Shown: piece after piece, positions 61,874 through 64,000 of the stretch
Position numbering within the stretch: the first letter of the stretch is position 1
Layout: each line of letters opens with the position of its first letter
From: Thermoanaerobacterales bacterium
GTDB lineage: Bacteria > Bacillota > Thermosediminibacteria > Thermosediminibacterales > Tepidanaerobacteraceae
Length of the DNA: 64,000 nt
Direction: 5' to 3'
NCBI GenBank assembly: GCA_012840135.1
Contig: DUMA01000005.1
Coordinates: 1-64,000 of the forward strand
The notes under the pieces: generated by a model
The model's database searches: none
Told to the model about the DNA's origin: nothing
The model's input: only the letters and a program-made list of their open reading frames with translations
Translations under genes and position numbers: made by a program

Positions 61874-62506
61874 ATGTTTAAAAAGTTCAAGATCCCCGAG
61901 GCAACCATAGGAAGATTATCGCTGTATTCACGGTATTTAAAAGAAGCAGATGAAAAAGGAATCAACACCGTATCTTCTCAGCATATAGCAAAAGCAACCG
62001 GAGTAACTCCCGCCCAGGTGCGAAAGGACCTGGCTTACTTTGGAGAATTCGGAACGAGAGGAGTTGGTTATAATTCCAGGGAACTGTACAATTATATAAT
62101 GAAAATTCTCGGTCTCGGCAGAAGATGGCCGGTAGCCATTGTGGGTGCCGGTAATCTGGGGAAAGCCTTATCACAATACAAGGGCTTTTTCGAGAGAGGA
62201 TTCGATATAACATGCATTTTTGATACAGATCCGAATAAGGTGGGCAAAAAGCTGGCAGGTATAGAGATAAGTCCGATGCATTCTTTAAAGGAAAAAGTAA
62301 AGGCTTTCAACATCGAACTGGGTATCATTGCCGTACCGGCGACAGACGCCCAGGAGGTGGCAGAAAAGCTTATTGAAGCTGGAATTAAAGGCATCATCAA
62401 CTTTGCCCCTGTAAATATAAACACCAGAGAAAATGTAATGCTTCGAAGGGTGGATTTGGCCGCACAGCTCGAATACCTGACATACTACCTGGAGGATACC
62501 AGATGA
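61874..62506 (+). CDS. rex: Redox-sensing transcriptional repressor Rex
   Basis: 210 aa. The N-terminal winged helix (PEATIGRLSLYSRYLKEADE, GVTPAQVRKDLAYFGEFGTR) binds operator DNA, and the Rossmann domain (VAIVGAGNLGKAL, IFDTDPNKVGKKLAG) binds NADH. High NADH releases Rex from DNA and de-represses fermentation and hydrogenase genes. It is first in an operon with a DRTGG-HATPase protein and an [FeFe]-hydrogenase-like gene; the 4-nt overlap with the next gene supports co-translation. Confidence 0.96.
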   Translation: MFKKFKIPEATIGRLSLYSRYLKEADEKGINTVSSQHIAKATGVTPAQVRKDLAYFGEFGTRGVGYNSRELYNYIMKILGLGRRWPVAIVGAGNLGKALSQYKGFFERGFDITCIFDTDPNKVGKKLAGIEISPMHSLKEKVKAFNIELGIIAVPATDAQEVAEKLIEAGIKGIINFAPVNINTRENVMLRRVDLAAQLEYLTYYLEDTR

Positions 62507-63312
62507 AACTTTCAAGGATTAAAGAAATATTAAAGGCAGATGTCCTGTGGGGAGAAGAGCTCCTGGATATAGAAGTGTCCAATGCCTGCGGTGCGGACCT
62601 TATAAGCGATATTCTGGCTGACACAAAGACAAATGCTGTACTTCTCACGGGACTTACTCACCGCCAGATAATTCAAACTGCCAGCATGTCGGATTTTGCG
62701 GCTATAGTTTTTGTCAGAGGCAAGGTTCCGGCAAGCGATGTCATAGAACTGGCCAAACAGCAGAAATTGCCGCTTTTTTCGACCAAATATCCTCTATACG
62801 AGACCTGCGGGATACTATACCGGGAAGGATTAAGAGGAGAGCTGGAGAAACTTGCATGCAGTCCCGAGACCTTACCGAAAGAGCAGGAAACCCTGCAGGT
62901 CATGAAGTTAAACTATGAAATTTACGGCAATGATTTTAACAACGCCGGTAAGGCTACTGAACAGGCTAAAAAAATATTAAAACAAATTGGTGTAGATTCG
63001 GCAGCTGTAAGAAAGGTTTCTATAGCTGCATATGAAGCTGAAATGAATATAGTAATCCATGCAGAAAAGGGGAATCTGATATTTAATATAACTCCCAAAT
63101 ATATTGAAGTTATCGCCGACGACACCGGCCCAGGTATAGCCGATATCGAAAAGGCCATGCAGGAGGGTTATTCCACAGCTCCGGCCCGGATCAGGGAACT
63201 GGGTTTCGGGGCAGGCATGGGTCTTCCAAATATGAAGAAGTTTTCTGACATTTTTGAAATAAGTTCTGTTATCGGAAAAGGAACAAAAGTAAGAATGATT
63301 ATCAACCTATAG
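62503..63312 (+). CDS. DRTGG-type domain fused to anti-sigma-like histidine-kinase ATPase domain
   Basis: 269 aa. Residues 1-110 are DRTGG-like (LLTGLTHRQIIQTASMSDFA, VIELAKQQKLPLFSTKYPLY). Residues 130-269 form an RsbW/SpoIIAB-type ATPase (KVSIAAYEAEMNIVIHA as N-box, EVIADDTGPGIAD and GFGAGMGLPNMKKFSD). In many Clostridia these two parts are separate genes in hydrogenase operons; here they form one protein. The role is probably signal-responsive control of a partner phosphatase or hydrogenase expression; that is inference. Confidence 0.85.
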   Translation: MKLSRIKEILKADVLWGEELLDIEVSNACGADLISDILADTKTNAVLLTGLTHRQIIQTASMSDFAAIVFVRGKVPASDVIELAKQQKLPLFSTKYPLYETCGILYREGLRGELEKLACSPETLPKEQETLQVMKLNYEIYGNDFNNAGKATEQAKKILKQIGVDSAAVRKVSIAAYEAEMNIVIHAEKGNLIFNITPKYIEVIADDTGPGIADIEKAMQEGYSTAPARIRELGFGAGMGLPNMKKFSDIFEISSVIGKGTKVRMIINL

Positions 63313-63323
63313 CCAAATGAAAG

Positions 63324-64000
63324 ATGGTGAAATCCTTGTGGCAATATTATCATTCGGTGACTTTAGATTTAGAAAAGTGTAAAGGCTGCACAAATTGTAT
63401 AAAGGGCTGCCCAACCGAAGCCATAAGGGTAAGAAACGGAAAGGCGCATATACTGGAAAACAAGTGCATAGACTGCGGTGAGTGCATAAGGGTGTGTCCG
63501 AACCATGCAAAATATGCATCGGCTGATAGTCTTGAACGGCTGAAGGAATTCAAATTCAACGTGGCGCTGCCGGCACCCGGCTTTTTCGGTCAATTTAAAG
63601 AAGGCACTTCCTTAAATAGTGTACTGAGTGCTCTCAAAAAAATAGGCTTTGACGAAGTGTATGAAGTGCCGCTTGCGGCTGAAGAGGTATCTGTTGCCAT
63701 AAAGGAATATATAAAGCGGCATAAAGAAGTGCGACCCCTTATTTCATCGTCGTGCCCGGCGGTGCTGAGGCTCATACAGGTCAGGTTCCCCGAGCTTATA
63801 AAAAATATTATACCTATAAAAGCACCTATGGAAATAGCCGCCAGGAGGGCAAAAGAAATACTGGTTCAAGCCTACGGACTGAAAAAAGAAGACATCGGTG
63901 CATTCTTTATAAGTCCATGTCCTGCCAAAGTTACTTCTGTAAAACAGCCCATAGGCACAAAAGAGTCTTATGTGGACGGCGTGGTATCGATAGCTAACGT
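63324..64000 (+). CDS. [FeFe]-hydrogenase-like sensor (HydS type), 5' part only
   Basis: Open frame running off the window end (225 codons visible). Two ferredoxin clusters open the protein (CKGCTNCIKGCP and CIDCGECIRVCP), then the start of an H-cluster domain with SSSCPAVLRLIQVRFPELI and SPCPAKVTSVKQP. The SSCP and PCPAK variants are those of group C/D hydrogenases, thought to sense H2 rather than make it; group C also has a C-terminal PAS domain, which would lie outside. The start is ATG 63324 or TTG 63336; neither has a strong ribosome-binding site. Cotranscribed with rex. Confidence 0.82.
   Translation, partial: MVKSLWQYYHSVTLDLEKCKGCTNCIKGCPTEAIRVRNGKAHILENKCIDCGECIRVCPNHAKYASADSLERLKEFKFNVALPAPGFFGQFKEGTSLNSVLSALKKIGFDEVYEVPLAAEEVSVAIKEYIKRHKEVRPLISSSCPAVLRLIQVRFPELIKNIIPIKAPMEIAARRAKEILVQAYGLKKEDIGAFFISPCPAKVTSVKQPIGTKESYVDGVVSIAN

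Noticed and set aside
1-64000. CRISPR arrays, tRNA and rRNA genes.
   Set aside because: No regularly spaced direct repeats were seen. No tRNA-like cloverleaf with CCA-stem features or rRNA core sequence was recognised by eye; a tool scan could still find a tRNA I missed.

Overview
The window looks like the chromosome of an anaerobic, probably thermophilic, low-to-medium GC Firmicute of the Clostridia (the Thermosediminibacter / Tepidanaerobacter / Thermoanaerobacter neighbourhood is my best guess, from gene content only). Signs are a type A RNase P RNA, a Rex repressor next to a sensory [FeFe]-hydrogenase-like protein, a separate monomeric [FeFe] hydrogenase, GatCAB, sigma-54-controlled ornithine-type amino-acid genes, many clostridial-style UTG/GUG starts with strong Shine-Dalgarno sequences, and several families of dispersed palindromic repeats. 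No tRNA, rRNA or CRISPR array was seen.

Layout. 1-4.9 kb: rnpB, a YjbQ-family gene, a small soluble chemoreceptor-like protein with a Rossmann domain, a TPP riboswitch controlling a ThiT thiamine transporter, and a secreted phosphodiester-glycosidase-type protein. 4.9-21.7 kb: an AT-rich accessory (defence) island. It holds DUF4236 genes, IS remnants, an Rpn-type nuclease, the wreck of a type 3 BREX locus (a BrxF/methyltransferase chimera, a frameshifted PglZ and a BrxA-like gene), two copies of an Mrr-type restriction gene (one broken), a two-gene unit whose second protein carries a HEPN-like RNMSGH motif, a UPF1-like helicase with a PLD-like region and zinc ribbons, three partial MntA/HepT remnants, and a DUF4160-DUF2442 pair. 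Much of it is decayed and internally duplicated.

21.7-30.3 kb returns to ordinary genes: two response-regulator/c-di-GMP proteins, YbjQ, a group B-like [FeFe] hydrogenase, a nitroreductase, SfsA and TrpS. 30.7-38.1 kb is one uptake unit: an Afu/Fbp-like ABC transporter, a YesMN-type two-component system and a HAD phosphatase, which suggests a phosphorylated organic substrate. 38.3-42.6 kb: an NlpC/P60 peptidase flanked by two 56-nt repeats, then gatCAB. 42.8-48.4 kb: a complete five-gene oligopeptide transporter. 48.5-48.8 kb: a free-standing structured RNA with its own promoter. 48.8-55.8 kb: DUF1015, a sigma-54 activator and two divergent gene sets each with a near-consensus -24/-12 promoter (a cyclic-2,3-diphosphoglycerate-synthase-like GTPase; an ornithine-racemase-like enzyme plus a RocB-like peptidase). 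56-61.8 kb: an NDH-2/DoxX fusion behind a Fur-type box, ApbE and an NMT1-type ABC transporter. 61.8-64 kb: rex, a DRTGG-HATPase fusion and the start of an [FeFe]-hydrogenase-like sensor, cut by the window edge.

The most interesting items are the HEPN-type two-gene unit (13.1-14.9 kb), the BrxF-methyltransferase chimera (8.0-9.0 kb), the paired divergent sigma-54 promoters (52.9-53.1 kb), the structured RNAs near 6.3 and 48.6 kb and the Rossmann-chemoreceptor fusion. Single-base frameshifts in homopolymers (pglZ, the AraC-type regulator) could be sequencing errors.
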